64,000 bases of DNA from Chloroflexota bacterium (GCA_029782365.1 JAKOUW010000244.1:124001-188000); one strand, 5' to 3'. Numbered from the stretch's first letter, positions 1 to 10,877 are shown. The notes: generated by a model from the sequence alone, not told the origin. Made by a program: numbers and translations.

Positions 1-2000
1 CTCGGATTGCTGTTTCTGCATCTACATTGGTTGAACTGTTCCAAAGGACAGTGGATTTGATTGCTGATCGGTTTGGTTTTGACCTGGTTGCGATATATTT
101 AGTTGACCTTGACCAAAAATATTTGAACCTGGCAGAAGCAAGTGGTCGGTTTGCCAGCCAGCTCAAAGAAAAAGATCAACGTTTCCTGATAGGATCCAGG
201 TCTATGGTCGGCTGGAGTGCAGCCAATAATCAATCCCGGGTTGTGTTGGATGTCACACAAGATTTCTTCTCAAACTCGGAGGAAAAATTGGTTGTGGTTA
301 CGCCTCCCGGAACAATTCAATCCGAGGCGGTAATTCCTATCACAATGCAGACAGGCTTATTTGAACCCGTGCCAGTTTCCGGCCCCGAATCAACCGATCG
401 TCAAACTATAGCACCAAAGATTTCAGGATTAAGCTCACCATCCAATACGTTACTGGGGGTTTTGGATGTGTATGTATTCACAGAAAGCAGTCCCGCATCT
501 CAATCCGTTCAAGAAAACGGGAATCAGCAAATTGATCCTGATACAGTTGCGGTATTAGAAACGATCACCAGTCACCTTTCTTCTGTAATTCAAAACTTAC
601 GTTTGTTAGAAGCCTCCTGTTTGAGCTTGAACGAAACGAATGTTCTCTATCGGGCCAGCCAGCGGCTGAATAAATCATCCAACGAAGGTGAAATTTTTCG
701 CAGTTTGTATGACGCTCTTTCGGACATTGAATACCCATCTCTGCTTCTTTCGGCATTTGTATTCCCAAAGGGGAATTTGGATAGCACTGCCAAATCAATT
801 CCTAGCCAGAAGGATCTCGGGATGATAAGAGGGCTATCGCGCGCCGAAGCTGCACCAGGTTTGATTCTAAGGCCTTACCTGCCTGATGAAAAGATTCTGA
901 ATACTGGGCCGCAAACTGAACCCTTCCTGACAATTGGTATGGTTGATGAGCTCATTCCTCAAGATGAGCCATTCTTGCTTGTTGATTTAACTCAGCCGAT
1001 CAGTTATCCTGCACCAATCCTAAATCTTGCAAAGCGATTAAACTGCCGAAGTCTGGCCTTGGTTCCAATTCGATTAAGGGCTCATTTACAAGGCATGGTT
1101 GCTTTAGGGTTAATCTCAAACAGTCTGGCAGCAGCTTATCCGCTGGCAGGTAAATTATCATTTCGCTCCGGTGGAAAAGAGAGCGAAACACAACTGCGTC
1201 GAGATGCAGCAGTTCAAACTTGCGCATCAATTTGCGATTTAGCCAGTTCCGCGCTCGACCGGATCATAGCATCCGAAACGAATATTAAACGCCTCGCAGC
1301 TTTGGAAGCGTTAAATAGGATCAGCCAATTTGGAGCTGGTTCAATGCAGCTGTTCGATTTTTACCATGCTATCCACAGGGAAGTTACAAGAATTATCGGT
1401 GAAGTCGATTTTCTGATTGCTATTTATAATTCCCAAACAAATTACATCCAAATCCCTTACATGTATGAACCAGGTCAAGAAGAAGGCGATATTCAACAAA
1501 TTGCACCGTTTCCATTAGGGGCCGGGATGACATCCCACTTGATTCAGACACGTGAACCATTAATGATTCTCGAGGATATGGAAGAGCGTGCTCGCGAGCT
1601 GGGAGCCCTAACCGTGGGGCGGCCGGCAAAATCATGGCTCGGCGTGCCTTTGATTGAATCGGATGAAGTGATTGGTGCAATGATTGTTCAAGATCTTGAT
1701 CGGGAGCACCGCTTTGATGAAGATGACTTACGGTTGATGATGATTCTGGGATCACAAGTGGCTATTGCAATTCGAACTTCAAATTTAATTGAAACAACTC
1801 GAAATCGGGCAGAGAGACAACGATTAATCAATGAAATTACCACAAAGTTGCGAAATTCGAACAACCAGCAAACGATCATCGAAACTGCTGCTTCCGAAAT
1901 ACGGAAGGCATTAGGCGCGGTTAGGACGAGGGTGAATTTGGGAATTGAACCATCCGACACTGATGCAGGGCCAACTTCCGGCGATGTTTCGATCACTTAA
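1..2000 (+). CDS. Soluble multi-GAF sensor protein (5' end outside window)
   Basis: The frame is open from base 3 with no stop, and the residues before the first possible start (a TTG at 27) continue the GAF fold, so the true start lies upstream. About 665 residues are visible. Numbering from the TTG codon, they show a GAF domain (~1-195, entry RFGFDLVAIYLVD), a divergent GAF-like region (~205-425), a further GAF (~430-590), and a C-terminal segment (~593-640, ITTKLR...EIRKALG) that recurs in the next eight genes. No membrane segment is visible in this part, and no HisKA, HATPase, receiver or DNA-binding domain. GAF domains bind small ligands or mediate dimer signalling; the ligand cannot be read from sequence. 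It is the first visible member of the array and is followed by a 12-base gap. Family assignment is firm, function unknown. Confidence 0.85.
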   Translation, partial: RIAVSASTLVELFQRTVDLIADRFGFDLVAIYLVDLDQKYLNLAEASGRFASQLKEKDQRFLIGSRSMVGWSAANNQSRVVLDVTQDFFSNSEEKLVVVTPPGTIQSEAVIPITMQTGLFEPVPVSGPESTDRQTIAPKISGLSSPSNTLLGVLDVYVFTESSPASQSVQENGNQQIDPDTVAVLETITSHLSSVIQNLRLLEASCLSLNETNVLYRASQRLNKSSNEGEIFRSLYDALSDIEYPSLLLSAFVFPKGNLDSTAKSIPSQKDLGMIRGLSRAEAAPGLILRPYLPDEKILNTGPQTEPFLTIGMVDELIPQDEPFLLVDLTQPISYPAPILNLAKRLNCRSLALVPIRLRAHLQGMVALGLISNSLAAAYPLAGKLSFRSGGKESETQLRRDAAVQTCASICDLASSALDRIIASETNIKRLAALEALNRISQFGAGSMQLFDFYHAIHREVTRIIGEVDFLIAIYNSQTNYIQIPYMYEPGQEEGDIQQIAPFPLGAGMTSHLIQTREPLMILEDMEERARELGALTVGRPAKSWLGVPLIESDEVIGAMIVQDLDREHRFDEDDLRLMMILGSQVAIAIRTSNLIETTRNRAERQRLINEITTKLRNSNNQQTIIETAASEIRKALGAVRTRVNLGIEPSDTDAGPTSGDVSIT

Positions 2001-2012
2001 TAAGGTAACTTT

Positions 2013-3827
2013 ATGTATCCAAATCGTTTTCGAGCACAAAACACATTTGACGCAACCAGCCCTCTCCCAGGGCCACGGTCTGGGTTAATTAATCGATCGA
2101 TAAACAACCCTACAATCCAGCAAATTCGGGAAAGAATATTGCAAAATGTGCTGAATGGATCGGTTATTTTAAGTTTAGTTGCCCTCATTGCCACAATCCC
2201 CACGCGCTTTCAAGAAAAGCAATATGGTTTGATCGCTTTTTTCACTCTGGCATTTGTTTGTGTGGTAATTGTCGCAGTCGCGAAGCAAATACCCTATTTA
2301 TACCGATCGCTGGCATTCCTTGCCCTGTTGTTTTCATTAGGTGTTTCGACATTGATTTCGGATGGTCTTTACGGAAACGGTCGTGTTTTCTTAATGGCAT
2401 TACCGGTGATGACTGCTATCTTGCTTGGACGACAGGGGGGGGTGATTGCTTTGGGAATAAACCTGGGGGCGGTAGCAGCGATCGGCGTCCTTATTCTATT
2501 AAATGTAATCACTCCACCTGTTTTCATTTCCAATAATATTAATTCAAGTTGGGCATTGTGGATTGTCGCATTCGTGGTTGCCGTTCTGGTAAGTACGGTT
2601 ATAGTAATTTCCTTGATTGTCATATTCCAGGGCCTACAATCGACAATAGAATCCGAACAAAGGGTGCGTTCTGAATTGAATTCTGAGCGTGCAGCACTAG
2701 AAGGCCGCGTGCAGGATCGAACAAGAGATTTGGAGAGGCGCCTGGTCCAAATTCGAACGGCGTCTGAGATATCATTAGCTCTAAACGCAGAACTAGACCC
2801 TCAAAAAGTACTTCAGCAAGTTGTGGATTTAGTTCAGAAGCGATTTGACCTGTATTACGTCGGCGTTTTCTTGATTGATGATGCGAACACGAATGCTGTA
2901 CTAAAGGCAGGCTCAGGCGAAGCCGGGCAGCGAATGCTGGATCACAAACATTACCTACCGCTAAGCGGCAATTCAATGATAGCCTGGGCGATCAAAAACA
3001 AGAAGCCAAGGATAGCATTGGATGTTGGCAAAGAAGCGGTGCGGTTTAATAATCCTGACCTTCCCCTGACAAGATCAGAGATGGCGCTGCCAATTATTAG
3101 CCAAAGTGTGCGAGTTGGTTTGGCTCATGAGCAAGAGGCGTCTGCTGTTGGGGCGCTCACTGTTCAATCGACTCATTCAACAGCTTTTGATCAGGATGAT
3201 ATCACCCTTTTAGTTGGGATTGCCAACAGCCTGGCTACAGCATTGCAAAATGCCACGTTATTCAATCAGGTTCAAAGAAACCTTGAGGATATACGTATTT
3301 TGAACAGACAGTATTTACAACAAGCCTGGAGTGTTGAACCGGGGCAGACATTGCAGGTTGTTTCAGAAGACCCTCTGATCACCAATCAATTGAGCGATCG
3401 AGCTACCTTGGAGGTAAATTTTCCACTCGAAGTTCGCGAACAGGTTATCGGTAACTTGAATATATTGCTACCATCACGTAATGGTGATGGAACTGAAACT
3501 CAAAAATCAGAACCTGATGCCTTATCACGCGAAGATCATGAATTTGTAAATGAGATTGTCACCCAAACTGCATTGGCTTTGGAAAATATCCGCTTACTTG
3601 AGGAGACTCAACAAAAAGCTGCTTATGAAAAATTGATTTCATCAATCACAGTGACAGCCCGCAGTGCGACGGATCTTGATACGATTCTGAGAAAAACAGT
3701 GCACGATCTAGGAAACGCATTAAACACAAAAGATGCCTTTATTCAACTCCAATTGGAGCCCGTTGGTAGCCAGAACAGTTTAATGATGAAAAATGAAAGT
3801 AAACCCGGTGTTTTGAATGAAGAATAA
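2013..3827 (+). CDS. Membrane GAF receptor with six-helix N-terminal domain
   Basis: This 604-residue protein starts at ATG with an AAGG ribosome site seven bases upstream. Residues ~45-205 hold about six hydrophobic helices, a membrane input domain of MASE-like layout that I cannot assign to a named family. A coiled coil with the signalling-helix motif RVQDRTRDLE follows (~210-250), then a GAF domain (~255-425) with the array signature PRIALDVGKEAVRFNNPDLP. Next comes a partial GAF (~430-530) and the shared C-terminal segment (~535-585). There is no kinase, cyclase or methyl-accepting domain, so it must signal through a partner. The last 11 bases overlap the next gene, which suggests translational coupling. 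Sensor role is well supported; stimulus unknown. Confidence 0.85.
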   Translation: MYPNRFRAQNTFDATSPLPGPRSGLINRSINNPTIQQIRERILQNVLNGSVILSLVALIATIPTRFQEKQYGLIAFFTLAFVCVVIVAVAKQIPYLYRSLAFLALLFSLGVSTLISDGLYGNGRVFLMALPVMTAILLGRQGGVIALGINLGAVAAIGVLILLNVITPPVFISNNINSSWALWIVAFVVAVLVSTVIVISLIVIFQGLQSTIESEQRVRSELNSERAALEGRVQDRTRDLERRLVQIRTASEISLALNAELDPQKVLQQVVDLVQKRFDLYYVGVFLIDDANTNAVLKAGSGEAGQRMLDHKHYLPLSGNSMIAWAIKNKKPRIALDVGKEAVRFNNPDLPLTRSEMALPIISQSVRVGLAHEQEASAVGALTVQSTHSTAFDQDDITLLVGIANSLATALQNATLFNQVQRNLEDIRILNRQYLQQAWSVEPGQTLQVVSEDPLITNQLSDRATLEVNFPLEVREQVIGNLNILLPSRNGDGTETQKSEPDALSREDHEFVNEIVTQTALALENIRLLEETQQKAAYEKLISSITVTARSATDLDTILRKTVHDLGNALNTKDAFIQLQLEPVGSQNSLMMKNESKPGVLNEE

Positions 3828-5349
3828 CGGATCATTCTATAAAGCAACCTGGTTTCGAGTAACTGGAGTTTTGTTTATTTTTGTTACTCTAAGTCAATTT
3901 GCGGTTTTGTCGTTAATCGTTTTCAGAATTCAACAAAACAAGCCAGAAAACCTGGTCGATCAACTCGTATTCGCTGCCATTTTCTTCGGAATCATAACCC
4001 TCCTTGCTTTCATATTTAGCGCTGTTGTTATTGCCAGGATGCTAAAACCAATTCAAGAAATCACAAAAGCTATGAACGATGCGGCTGGCGGTAATTTCGA
4101 TGTGACGATCAAAGCTCCAGTTCATGAGGCAAATGCAGACGAACTTGGTTTATTAACCCTCAATTTCAATCAATTTACTGGAACCTTGAAAGAAAAATTC
4201 CTTTCACTTGAAAATAGTATTTCTGACCGGACAATTGCATTGGAATTGCGAAGTAGTCGATTACAAACAGCGGCTGAAATCGGCCAAAAGGCGGCCTTGT
4301 TCCGAGATCTTCAAACACTCCTGACAGAAACAACCAGTATGATATCGAATGGTTTTGGTTTCTATCATGTCGGTATATTCCTGAACGATGTGCGGAGCGA
4401 ATATGCGGTTTTGCGGGCTGCAAATAGTGAAGGGGGACAAAAAATGCTGGGCCGCAACCATATGCTGCGGATTGGTCAAACGGGAATTGTAGGTAATGTA
4501 GCTGAAACAGGTAAGCCACGTATCGCCTTAGATGTTGGTCAGGATGCGATTTTCTTTAATAATCCAGATTTGCCTCAAACCCGCTCTGAGATGGCTTTGC
4601 CTTTGATGGTATTTTCTCAAACGGAAGAATCGGCAAGGATCATCGGGGTACTCGATGTTCAATCGACAGTTGCGAATGCATTTTCTCAAGAAGATGTGAC
4701 AGTTCTCCAGTTGTTAGCTGATCAAATCGCTTTGGCTATCGAGAATGCCCGCTTATTTGAGGAAAGCAAAACAGCATATCAGGAATTGAACATTCTGTAT
4801 AATGAGCGAATTCGCCAATCCTGGCAAGAACGGCTGAGTGGTCGGAAAATCAGTTATTATTACGATCGTGATAAAGTACAATCTGCTCAAGAAATGTCCG
4901 CAGAGACATTGAATGAAGGTGATCGAGTATTAAATATACCGATCCGATTGCATATCCCTGGCTCAGAGGAAGGTGTAAAACTAGGGGAAATCATCTTGCG
5001 TCGAGCGGAATCGCAACCTGCATGGAATATGCAAGAACGCGTCCTTGTTCAGGATGTCATCAACCAAATAGTCCCAGCATTGGACAATGCACGTTTATTG
5101 GAAGAAATTCAACAAACGGCTCAAATGGAAGCGATTGTCAGTCAAATCACCACTCATTTGACAGAATCTCTCGAGCTCGATCAATTAATGCAAAAGGCAG
5201 TGCTTGAAATAGCCAATGCAGTCGATGCATCGAGGGTTCGTCTAAAACTTGAGTCTGCACTTCAAGATTCTATGGAAGGAAAAAAAGCAGTATCACTGGA
5301 TGAAGAGATTTCGTTGAGGAAAAATGGCAGCTCCGGAGGAAAAGGGTAA
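3817..5349 (+). CDS. HAMP-GAF membrane receptor
   Basis: The 510-residue protein starts inside the end of the preceding gene. It has two transmembrane helices (~15-37 and ~47-68) with almost no periplasmic loop, then a HAMP domain (~68-120, starting MLKPIQEITKAM), a signalling helix (~122-155), and a canonical GAF domain (~158-315) with the PRIALDVGQDAIFFNNPDLP signature. A partial GAF (~325-440) and the conserved C-terminal segment (~445-495, ITTHLTESLELDQLM) complete it. The lack of an extracellular sensor suggests that it reads the membrane or relays signals from other receptors through HAMP and GAF. Its stop and the next start share one base (TAATG). No output domain is visible. Confidence 0.86.
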   Translation: MKNNGSFYKATWFRVTGVLFIFVTLSQFAVLSLIVFRIQQNKPENLVDQLVFAAIFFGIITLLAFIFSAVVIARMLKPIQEITKAMNDAAGGNFDVTIKAPVHEANADELGLLTLNFNQFTGTLKEKFLSLENSISDRTIALELRSSRLQTAAEIGQKAALFRDLQTLLTETTSMISNGFGFYHVGIFLNDVRSEYAVLRAANSEGGQKMLGRNHMLRIGQTGIVGNVAETGKPRIALDVGQDAIFFNNPDLPQTRSEMALPLMVFSQTEESARIIGVLDVQSTVANAFSQEDVTVLQLLADQIALAIENARLFEESKTAYQELNILYNERIRQSWQERLSGRKISYYYDRDKVQSAQEMSAETLNEGDRVLNIPIRLHIPGSEEGVKLGEIILRRAESQPAWNMQERVLVQDVINQIVPALDNARLLEEIQQTAQMEAIVSQITTHLTESLELDQLMQKAVLEIANAVDASRVRLKLESALQDSMEGKKAVSLDEEISLRKNGSSGGKG

Positions 5350-8042
5350 TGTCGACACCAATTCCCAGCCCACATCCTTCTTTGAGGCCAAAGCAAAACG
5401 CGCTAAAATTTGGGTTTTTCTCGGTAAGTTTGCGTGTTCGTTTGCTTATCTTTTTGTGGGGCTTAACTTTTCTAGCTTTGATATTAATTGCCACGGTTTC
5501 TTTTGACACAGTAGCACGCATTGGCACTCTGGCAGAGCAATTAGGCGGACAGGCGTTGACCGCTCAAGCGAAGAACAACCTGGTGGAATATAACGCAGCG
5601 GTAAACCAACAATTGGAATTATTCTTTTCTCAAATTGAAAACCAGGCCAGAGTAATGTCAAAATTTGTAAGCAGTGCTTACGAGGCTCAACTTTCTGGTC
5701 AAGAACTGCAAAACGACCCTACGGTGGGATTAACAAAATTGAATGAAGGCCAATACAGCAATTCAGCCAGCGCAGTCTCAAGCCTTTTTGTCCCCAATTT
5801 TGTGCGATTGAATGATTCTATTCGCATAGATGTTCGCAACAGTGCTGAATTGGATGAGCTTTTTCCAGCAATCCACGAACAATTCCCGAGTGTTGTGGCC
5901 CTTTTTTTTGCAACTCCAAACCAATTAACTCGCTATTTTCCGAATATTCAGTTGGGTGGTATTTTACCTGCTGATTGGAAAGTGACTGGACGGCCATGGT
6001 TTATCCAGGCTGTGGAAAGTAACCCTCCTCGCCCATGGGTAGATCCGTATTTGGATGCTACTGGTAAAGGCCTGGTAACGACTGTTGCTGTGCCTGTCCT
6101 TGCAGAAGAACCTCCAGAAAACTGTCCTCACTGTCCGAAAGAAGGCACCTTGCTGGGTGTTATTGGCATGGATGTGACGTTGGACGAATTAAAGAAGACC
6201 GCAGAAAAATCAAATTTGCTGCCTGGAAACAGCTATACATTTATTATCGATGGAGGTGGAAGAGGCATCGTTATGCCGGACCAGTCATACCTTGATATTA
6301 CTGGCGCGCCAGCGAAACCCGATCAGGAAATTATTAATTTATCTGAACCAACTAATAGTAGCAATAATGTAATCTCTAATGAATTTCGCCCCGTGATCCA
6401 GGATATGAGAAGTGGAAAGACAGGCATAGTGGAAGTAAATATCTATAATGGATCGGGAAATATCCAAAGAACCGTCATTGTTGCATATACTTTTCTGAAA
6501 ACAACCGGTTGGAGCCTGGGTTCAGTTGTTGATCCAATCGCTATAGTAAAGCCACTAGAAACACTGAAATCTACGCTTGCAGAATCGTATCAAAGAGTTG
6601 CGATTCAACGCGTATTGCCATTGCTTGCTGTGGTCATGGCGGTTATCCTGGTTTTAAGTATTGTTTTAACAAATCAATGGATCAAACCGATCCGGCTACT
6701 TGCCGATGCTGCTCTTAAAATTGGCCAGGGCAACTGGGAAGTAACTCTTCCTGGAGAAGAAAATATTCTGACAAATGCTCCAAACCCAAACACCAGAAAC
6801 GAGCAAGACGAAATTTCTATCTTGAAACGCGCTTTTATTGTTATGAAGAATCAGGTGTATGCCTCATTAACTGCACTCGAATCACGCGTCCAGGACCGTA
6901 CTCAGGAACTCGAAAAAAGGAATCGGCAATTGCAAGCTGCTTCAGAGCTCGCAAGAGAGATCACTCAAACATCCATCCAACAGCCGGGACAATTTGATGA
7001 CTTACTCAATAAAGCTGTTAACCTAATATCTCAACGTTTCGGCTTTTATCATGTAAGCCTTTTCTTAGTTGATGAAAATAGAGAATATGCAATCTTAAAC
7101 GCAGCCACAGGAGAAATCGGACAAAAGCTTATAGACAGGAAACACAAATTACGTATCGGCGTTTCGACTCCAAATCAACCAATGAAAGGGTTAAATGAAA
7201 AAGATCCCATTGGAATTGTTGGATTTGTCGCTGGAACTGGCAAACCGCGGATTGCATTAGATACCGGTTTGGATATCATTCATTTCAAAAATCCATTACT
7301 GCCCGAAACACGATCTGAAATGGCTCTTCCGTTGAAATCGGCTGCAAATTTGTTGCGATTAAAAGATGAAACACCAGGAAAATCCAAGATTAATTCAGCC
7401 AGCTCTACACCTATGGATTCAACTTTTGGTGTTTTAGATGTTCAAAGCAAATCGCCGAACGCTTTCGATGAACAAGATATTGCAGTTATTCAAATTCTCG
7501 CAGATCAATTGGCGGTGGCAATCGAAAATGCAAGACTATTCAAAACCTATCAAGAAAACTTGTCCGAGTTAGAAACTTTATATAAACGACTCAACATGGA
7601 ATCTTGGAGTAAATTACTGGATACTCGTCCAGTTTTGGGATATGAAGTTTCAGAAGGAGCGTTGGCGCCAATTCTATCCGACAAAATTGAAGATCACAAA
7701 ACACAATCACCTTTTTATGTGCCAATAAAGATTCGCGGTAAGTCTGTAGCTGGATTAGAGATATGGCCTTCAGGGTCAGCCGTAGCTCCGATTGACCAAA
7801 AATTAATCACCTCTATTTCTGAACATTTGAGTCAGGCTTTGGAAGCCGCCCGTTTGTACGAAGAAGCTCAAACACGCGCTTTTAGAGAACAAGCAATCAA
7901 CAGATTCGTCGCTGAATTATCTCAATCTCTGGACCTAGAAACCTTGCTCCGATCTGCTGCTCAACAATTAGGAAAACTTCCCAATGTGGCTGAAGTAACC
8001 ATCCAATTAGCACCGTCGTCCGAATCAGGTGGAGACAGCTAA
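5349..8042 (+). CDS. dCache-HAMP-GAF membrane receptor
   Basis: This 897-residue protein has one N-terminal transmembrane helix (~27-50) and a large extracytoplasmic region (~55-410) with double-Cache features, including the strand-turn RPWFIQAVESNPPRPWVDPY and a GVIGMDVTLDEL strand. A second helix (~415-440), HAMP (~440-510), a signalling helix (RVQDRTQELEKR), a GAF domain (~530-735), a partial GAF (~745-835) and the shared C-terminal segment (~840-890) follow. Cache domains bind small extracellular ligands such as amino acids or carboxylates; the specific ligand cannot be predicted here. An ENCPHCPKE cysteine pair within the Cache region could bind metal or form a disulfide. It abuts the next gene with no spacer. 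Confidence 0.87.
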   Translation: MSTPIPSPHPSLRPKQNALKFGFFSVSLRVRLLIFLWGLTFLALILIATVSFDTVARIGTLAEQLGGQALTAQAKNNLVEYNAAVNQQLELFFSQIENQARVMSKFVSSAYEAQLSGQELQNDPTVGLTKLNEGQYSNSASAVSSLFVPNFVRLNDSIRIDVRNSAELDELFPAIHEQFPSVVALFFATPNQLTRYFPNIQLGGILPADWKVTGRPWFIQAVESNPPRPWVDPYLDATGKGLVTTVAVPVLAEEPPENCPHCPKEGTLLGVIGMDVTLDELKKTAEKSNLLPGNSYTFIIDGGGRGIVMPDQSYLDITGAPAKPDQEIINLSEPTNSSNNVISNEFRPVIQDMRSGKTGIVEVNIYNGSGNIQRTVIVAYTFLKTTGWSLGSVVDPIAIVKPLETLKSTLAESYQRVAIQRVLPLLAVVMAVILVLSIVLTNQWIKPIRLLADAALKIGQGNWEVTLPGEENILTNAPNPNTRNEQDEISILKRAFIVMKNQVYASLTALESRVQDRTQELEKRNRQLQAASELAREITQTSIQQPGQFDDLLNKAVNLISQRFGFYHVSLFLVDENREYAILNAATGEIGQKLIDRKHKLRIGVSTPNQPMKGLNEKDPIGIVGFVAGTGKPRIALDTGLDIIHFKNPLLPETRSEMALPLKSAANLLRLKDETPGKSKINSASSTPMDSTFGVLDVQSKSPNAFDEQDIAVIQILADQLAVAIENARLFKTYQENLSELETLYKRLNMESWSKLLDTRPVLGYEVSEGALAPILSDKIEDHKTQSPFYVPIKIRGKSVAGLEIWPSGSAVAPIDQKLITSISEHLSQALEAARLYEEAQTRAFREQAINRFVAELSQSLDLETLLRSAAQQLGKLPNVAEVTIQLAPSSESGGDS

Positions 8043-10877
8043 ATGAATCTCCGTTACAGGTTCTTTTTATTGACCATTGGTTTGTTCGCTGGATTTACGG
8101 CAGCCTTTTATCTATTCGCCTATTCTCAACTTGGCATTACCAAGCTGTTAATCGTTCCAGCGATTATATTATCACTTGTACTTTTTATTCCTCCAATTGT
8201 TATTTTGATTAACCGAGGTAAGACCAGCTCGGCTGGATTATTAATATTAGTTGGATTGGCGATCGCTTATGCCGGTAACGAATTCACCTGGCAGGGTTTG
8301 ACGATCTATAACCTGATCGGTGGCAGCTTGCTCATAGTTTTAGCGGGGTCATTCGTCTTACAGCGAAAATATGGACTCTGGATTTCGATGGTGTTTTTCT
8401 ACGTGTGTTTTGTCTTTTTTCTTAATTCGAGTATTTTGTCTTCGTTTACTCGGTATGAAATCTCCGTTTTCCCATTAGTGTTTCCATTTTTCTTAGGCGC
8501 AAATTTGCTGTTGGGATTAGCAATATTAGCCCAGATTTTGGTTGAATTTCAATCACGTTCCATTCGAACCAGGTTGTTAGCTACATTTGTTTTGTTAGTT
8601 TTTCTGCCTGTTGTAGTAATTGGTGGTCTCACAAGCGCGATCAGCGCGTCAAATGCCCAACAAAGGGTGTTTGATCAACTAAAATCGATCGTAACATTGA
8701 AATCGTCCGAAATCGCCACCTGGACAGCCAGCCTGGAAAATGAAATTCAGCGTTATTACCCCGCTGAAAACCAGATTGGATTATTTGAAAAGCTTTTTTC
8801 AAAGCCGGACAACCAACCTTCTGAATATGATTTCACGCCTGTCGTCTCACAATTAAGACAGACGATGGAAACTACCAATTTGTTTGATGAAATATTTTTC
8901 ATCAACCCGAAGGGTAGGATTGTGTTGTCGACTCAAGAAGGACGCGCTGGTTTAGATCAAAGCAATACCCCATATTTTCGATATGCAGTTGTCAGTCTTT
9001 ATAGATCCGGTTTATATTATTCACCAACTGCCGGTCAAAATGTGGTCATCGTATCAGAACCAATTCGCGGTTCCAATAATCAGGTGATTGGGGTGGTTGC
9101 AGGGCGGGCTAACCTGGAAATTTTGCAGACTTTAATGAATGAAAGGGCAGGTTTAGGTCAAACTGGTGAGACATTTCTGGTTACCGACCAGCAGGTATTA
9201 CTTACTTCTTCGTTAATTTATCCTGGGTTTGTGTCTGGCAAATCTGTGACCTCAGTGCCTATTCGGCAGTTGATTGAACATGCCACAGATCCTACCAAGG
9301 AGTTTGAAAATAGTGGGCAATATGTAAGTTACCAGAATAAGCCAGTCTTAGGTTATTATCGCTGGTTACCAGATCTCCAGTTGGAGTTGTTTGCAGAACA
9401 ACAACAAACCGAAGCCCTTAGTTCGACTTACCAATCACTCCTTTATACAGTAATTATTTCAGTACTTTCTGTAATTTTTGCTTTCGGTGCAGGTCTTTAT
9501 GCAGCACAGCGTATTTCTAGACCGCTTGCTTCACTGGCTGCAACCGCCCAAAATATTGCTTCTGGAAACCTTGATTTGCGCGCCGATGACTCGCTGGTAG
9601 CAAACCTGGATGAAATTGGAGCACTTTCCCGGTCATTTAATTCGATGACGGATCAATTACACACATTGGTTGACCAATTGGAGCAGCGAGTCGCTGACCG
9701 CACAGCAGATTTAGAAATACGCTCCCAACAATTGCAATTAGCGGCAGAAACTGCTCGTGATGCGACAACATTGAGAGATCTTGATGAACTTTTAGAACAC
9801 GGTGTACAACTGATACGAGACCGGTTCGGATTCTATCAATCAGCAATATATTTAATCGACCTAAAGCATGAAGCCGCGGTGTTAGCTTCATCTTCAAAAC
9901 ATGAAACACTTAGCGAAGGAATTGAATCAGAAAGACCACTCTCTTTATTGTACCCAGAGCGTATTCAGCTAAATCGGAATGAAAATCATCCACTGATCCT
10001 TGGTGTCATCCAATCTGGTCAAACTAACACAGTCGTCCATTTGAATTCCAGGGAAAATGATTCTGTCAATAATTTAAAATTCGTTGAAGCCGCTCTTCCT
10101 TTACGAACAGCAGGCCGCTTGATCGGTGTTTTGGATGTTCAAAATAGAGAAGAAATAAATTCGGACCGTCAAGCTCTCGATGATTCCCTCCTTGCGGTCT
10201 TGCAAATTGTCGCAGATCAATTCGGTATTGCGATTGAAAGTGCACAATTACTAAAACAGACACGAGAGACACTGGCAGAGCTTCAGGTTGTTTATGGAAA
10301 TTATACGCGAAGTTCCTGGGAGATTGAGCGGGGAAAATTGGGTGAATCAAAAGGATTTCACTTCGACGGGCTTTCAGTTAGTAAATTTGCACCGCAAAAA
10401 AGATTAATTGGGGATCCATCAGCAAGTTCTGTTTACACCATACCTCTTCGTTTACGAAATCAACAAATTGGCAGTATCGATTTGCAATTTGAGGGTAGTA
10501 AACCCGGAAAAGAGATGATCGAGGTTTTTGAGGAAATTTCTAACCGACTATCTTTGTTGTTAGAGAATGCACGATTATTGCAGGAAGCTCAAAGATTGGC
10601 AGTCCGCGAGCAGGAGCTGAATCGCATTTCAACTCAGATGAGTTCATCCATCAACCTGGATGCTATTTTACGAAATACAGTACGGCAGTTAGGTGAAACC
10701 TTTGGAGCGGTAAGAACATTCATCCAAATTAATCCGGCATTTTCATCAGATCAAAACCAACCAGAAAATTCTGAGGCAATGACAAATGGAACAGAATTGC
10801 AAAACGAGGTAACCGACAACCAACCTTTTGAAGATGAGCGTGGGGATGAGCCTTTGGAAAAGGAGCAATCTCTATGA
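8043..10877 (+). CDS. Multi-TM plus Cache, HAMP and GAF receptor
   Basis: The 944-residue protein carries two input modules. Residues ~5-165 form about six transmembrane helices; after a further helix (~178-200) comes an extracytoplasmic Cache-like domain (~205-455, containing EPIRGSNNQVIGVVAGRANL), another helix (~465-490), HAMP (~490-545) and a signalling helix (RVADRTADLE). The GAF domain (~560-740) diverges from its neighbours and lacks the PRIALDVG signature. It is followed by a partial GAF, the shared C-terminal segment (~850-900, ISTQMSSSINLDAIL) and an acidic tail. The start codon directly follows the previous stop; the end overlaps the next ATG as ATGA. It probably signals through a partner because no transmitter domain is present. 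Confidence 0.86.
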   Translation: MNLRYRFFLLTIGLFAGFTAAFYLFAYSQLGITKLLIVPAIILSLVLFIPPIVILINRGKTSSAGLLILVGLAIAYAGNEFTWQGLTIYNLIGGSLLIVLAGSFVLQRKYGLWISMVFFYVCFVFFLNSSILSSFTRYEISVFPLVFPFFLGANLLLGLAILAQILVEFQSRSIRTRLLATFVLLVFLPVVVIGGLTSAISASNAQQRVFDQLKSIVTLKSSEIATWTASLENEIQRYYPAENQIGLFEKLFSKPDNQPSEYDFTPVVSQLRQTMETTNLFDEIFFINPKGRIVLSTQEGRAGLDQSNTPYFRYAVVSLYRSGLYYSPTAGQNVVIVSEPIRGSNNQVIGVVAGRANLEILQTLMNERAGLGQTGETFLVTDQQVLLTSSLIYPGFVSGKSVTSVPIRQLIEHATDPTKEFENSGQYVSYQNKPVLGYYRWLPDLQLELFAEQQQTEALSSTYQSLLYTVIISVLSVIFAFGAGLYAAQRISRPLASLAATAQNIASGNLDLRADDSLVANLDEIGALSRSFNSMTDQLHTLVDQLEQRVADRTADLEIRSQQLQLAAETARDATTLRDLDELLEHGVQLIRDRFGFYQSAIYLIDLKHEAAVLASSSKHETLSEGIESERPLSLLYPERIQLNRNENHPLILGVIQSGQTNTVVHLNSRENDSVNNLKFVEAALPLRTAGRLIGVLDVQNREEINSDRQALDDSLLAVLQIVADQFGIAIESAQLLKQTRETLAELQVVYGNYTRSSWEIERGKLGESKGFHFDGLSVSKFAPQKRLIGDPSASSVYTIPLRLRNQQIGSIDLQFEGSKPGKEMIEVFEEISNRLSLLLENARLLQEAQRLAVREQELNRISTQMSSSINLDAILRNTVRQLGETFGAVRTFIQINPAFSSDQNQPENSEAMTNGTELQNEVTDNQPFEDERGDEPLEKEQSL

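Noticed and set aside
27-29. TTG as the real start of the first gene
   Set aside because: Upstream codons continue the GAF sequence with no stop to the window edge, so the gene is truncated by the window.
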